A stretch of 7,885 nucleotides of DNA from Spirochaetaceae bacterium (lineage in GTDB: Bacteria > Spirochaetota > Spirochaetia > SZUA-6 > Bin103): NCBI GenBank assembly GCA_028820215.1, contig JAPPKD010000242.1:10478-18362 (forward strand), in the 5' to 3' direction. The translations under genes and the position numbers were made by a program. This document shows positions 6,391 to 7,885 of this stretch, piece by piece. The notes under the pieces were generated by a model, which saw only the letters and a program-made list of their open reading frames with translations, was not told the origin of the DNA and searched no databases. Each line of letters begins with the position of its first letter. Position 1 is the stretch's first letter.

Positions 6391-7437
6391 CTACGGGGTG
6401 CGCCTGAACACGGTGGCGGCGAGCACCGCCGCCGCCACCGCCGCGCCCAGCGCCGCCAGCGCCCACGGCCCGAACCGTTCGCGAAAGTCGACGTAACGGA
6501 CCGACTCGACCTCGCTCTTCTCCAGGCGGTCGATCTCGCCGTAGACGGCGATGAGCGACTCGGTGTCCTCCGCCAGCCGGAACAGCCCTCCGGTCCGCTC
6601 GGCCACCGCCTGCAGCCCGGCGGCGTCCACCGGCTGTCCGGCAGGCAGGCGGAAGGTTCCCAGCGCCGTGCGCACCGTCTGCTCGGGAGCTCCGACGCCA
6701 ATGCCGATCGCGTACACCTTGATCCCCCAGCCGGCCGCCAGCTCGGCCGCCTCCGCGGGTGTCCGCTGGCCGGCGTTCTGGCTGCCGTCGGTGAGGAGGA
6801 TGATCACCTTGCTCTTGATCTCGTAGTCGTCGCGGGTGCCGAGCGCCTCCTCTGCGACCCGCAGGCGGGCGGCCGCCAGGGCGAGGGCGTCGCCGATCGC
6901 GGTGCCGTCCTGGCTGCGATCGGCGACCACCTCCACGCCGCTCAGGAAGCCATCCAGGGTCTCGTGCGACAGGGTCAGCGGCAGCACCGTCTCCGGATAG
7001 CGCGCGAAGGTGATCAGCCCCAGCAGGTCATTGGGCCGCCCGCCCAGATCGCCCCCGTCCCCGTGCGCGAAGCGGGCCACCACCTCCTTGACCGCATCGA
7101 GCCGCGTCGGGCCGCGGCCGTCCTCGGCGATGGGGGCAATCATGCTGCCCGAGCGGTCGACGACGATCTCGATGGCGATGCCGCGGCTGACGTCGACCAC
7201 CTGCTCCAGCCCCTCGCGCGGGCGCGCCAGCGCCACGATCAGCAGTGCCAGGGCCAGGAGCTGGAGCGCCGCCGGCAGCCACGCCAGGCGACGGCGCAGC
7301 GACGGGGTGATGCCGGCCGGCACCGCCACCGACGGGAACCCGACGCCGATGCGCACTCGGGTCACCGCCGCGCGCGCCAGCGGCAGCAACGCGACCACGG
7401 CCAGCAACCCCAGCGCCCAGGCGGTCTCGAATCTCAC
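6391..7437 (-). CDS. batA: BatA, VWA-domain membrane protein of the aerotolerance operon
   Basis: This 348-residue protein has the standard BatA layout. Membrane helices lie at about 5-24 and 52-72, followed by an ARPRE turn. A VWA domain spans about 87-300, and a final helix lies at 324-344 with a short basic tail. The metal-ion-dependent adhesion site is complete: Asp94, Ser96 and Ser98 (DRSGSM), Thr179 (DGTAIGDAL) and Asp217 (LLTDGSQNAG), so divalent-metal-dependent protein binding is expected. Conserved family stretches include GRPNDLLGLITFA and, near the end, IDRLEKSEVES. The VWA domain should face the periplasm between the second and third helices and interact with BatB and BatD. The GTG at 7437 is chosen over the longer frame to 7572 because it overlaps the preceding stop as GTGA, has GGAGG seven bases upstream, and begins directly with the first membrane helix. 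The role in oxygen tolerance comes from the family, not from this sequence. Confidence 0.92.
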   Translation of the reverse strand: MRFETAWALGLLAVVALLPLARAAVTRVRIGVGFPSVAVPAGITPSLRRRLAWLPAALQLLALALLIVALARPREGLEQVVDVSRGIAIEIVVDRSGSMIAPIAEDGRGPTRLDAVKEVVARFAHGDGGDLGGRPNDLLGLITFARYPETVLPLTLSHETLDGFLSGVEVVADRSQDGTAIGDALALAAARLRVAEEALGTRDDYEIKSKVIILLTDGSQNAGQRTPAEAAELAAGWGIKVYAIGIGVGAPEQTVRTALGTFRLPAGQPVDAAGLQAVAERTGGLFRLAEDTESLIAVYGEIDRLEKSEVESVRYVDFRERFGPWALAALGAAVAAAVLAATVFRRTP

Positions 7438-7885
7438 CGCCCGTCCTCCCCGGCGGCGGGCGCGGCCTCCGCCGCATCGGCGGTCGCCAGCACGAAGCCG
7501 CGGGCGGTGTCGATGATGCGCCCGGTCTGGCCAGCCGACGGCCGCGCACGGGCGAACTTGACCGCGTCGCATGCGGCAAGGAACGCGCGGAGCGTCCGTT
7601 GCTGCTCGCGATCGAAGGCCGGCTCCGCCTCGGCGGCCGCCAGGAACTCCTCCGTGGTCTGCTCCGGCGCGCGCAGGCCGAACCGCCCCTCCAGGTACAC
7701 GCGCAGTATCGACGAGACCGTCACGTAGAACCGGTCCAGATCCGCCTTGAGGGCCTCGTCACGCTCCAGCTCATCCAACGCGCGCAACGCCACCACGCCG
7801 GGCGGCTCGACGGGCACCGGCCGGCCGGCGGCCACGCGCCGCCGCCAGCGGATCGCCGCCACGACCGCCGCGGCCACCGCCAGCG
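7434..7885 (-). CDS. BatD/DUF4381-like membrane protein, C-terminal part (cut by window edge)
   Basis: About 149 residues are visible, with no stop before the right edge, so the true start lies outside; the GTG at 7877 is only an internal codon. The visible part opens with the end of a membrane helix (AVAAAVVAAI) and a basic WRRR stop-transfer, then a cytoplasmic helical domain: ALRALDELE, FYVTVSSILRVYLEGRFGL, TTEEFLAA, and a final ACDAVKFARARPS followed by a long helix. I recognise this pattern from proteins encoded just before batA in aerotolerance operons (DUF4381-like or second BatD-like proteins), whose function is unknown. A similar helical domain forms the BatD tail in this window. The gene overlaps batA by four bases (GTGA), so it belongs to the same transcript. 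An exported N-terminal region is expected beyond the edge but cannot be seen. Confidence 0.75.
   Translation of the reverse strand, partial: LAVAAAVVAAIRWRRRVAAGRPVPVEPPGVVALRALDELERDEALKADLDRFYVTVSSILRVYLEGRFGLRAPEQTTEEFLAAAEAEPAFDREQQRTLRAFLAACDAVKFARARPSAGQTGRIIDTARGFVLATADAAEAAPAAGEDGR
7445..7449 (-). promoter_or_regulatory. Ribosome binding site of batA
   Basis: A perfect GGAGG on the minus strand lies seven bases before the GTG at 7437, inside the last codons of the preceding gene. It fixes the batA start at the GTGA overlap and rules out the longer upstream frame. Confidence 0.75.

Noticed and set aside
4816..7728. Very long plus-strand open frame (970 codons) antisense to batA and batB-batC
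   Set aside because: Its protein is an Arg/Gln/His/Ala-rich jumble with no domain, while the minus strand carries intact VWA and TPR motifs. Long antisense frames are common in high-GC DNA.

Overview
The window is a high-GC, densely coding bacterial segment. It holds a short plus-strand toxin-antitoxin pair at the left (about 199-804) that converges on a long minus-strand operon filling the rest (7885 down to 796). Gene content (Bat aerotolerance genes) and GTG/ATG starts with Shine-Dalgarno sites mark it as bacterial, and probably a didermal, GC-rich lineage. The Bat cluster is known from Bacteroidetes, Spirochaetes, Proteobacteria and other phyla, so the phylum cannot be fixed from this sequence alone.

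Left edge (1 to about 110): a T/G-rich, homopolymer-laden stretch unlike everything that follows. It looks like a contig end or low-quality sequence. It is followed by a VapB-like antitoxin (about 199-366) and a VapC PIN-domain toxin (370-804). The stop codon of vapC overlaps the 3' end of the convergent minus-strand operon by 9 bases.

Right part, read on the minus strand in transcription order: (1) the C-terminal part of a membrane protein with a BatD/DUF4381-type cytoplasmic domain, running off the right edge; (2) batA, a von Willebrand factor A (VWA) membrane protein; (3) a batB-batC fusion, VWA plus TPR plus an acidic Gln/Glu-rich tail; (4) batD, with a signal peptide, Ig-like repeats, a membrane anchor and a helical tail; (5) batE, with a signal peptide, TPR, two membrane helices and an SH3-like domain; (6) an enolase-superfamily sugar-acid dehydratase most like L-rhamnonate dehydratase. 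Junctions are very tight: GTGA 4-base overlaps before batA and batE, a 2-base gap before batD, and a TGATG one-base overlap before the dehydratase. This implies one co-transcribed, translationally coupled unit. Its promoter, and the moxR and DUF58 genes that usually precede batA, would lie beyond the right edge.

The Bat proteins are expected to form a membrane-associated VWA/TPR assembly facing the periplasm. The family is linked to aerotolerance or envelope stress, but its biochemical role is poorly defined. The most unusual point is the metabolic dehydratase coupled directly to the end of this operon. I saw no RNA genes, CRISPR arrays, insertion sequences or convincing terminators.
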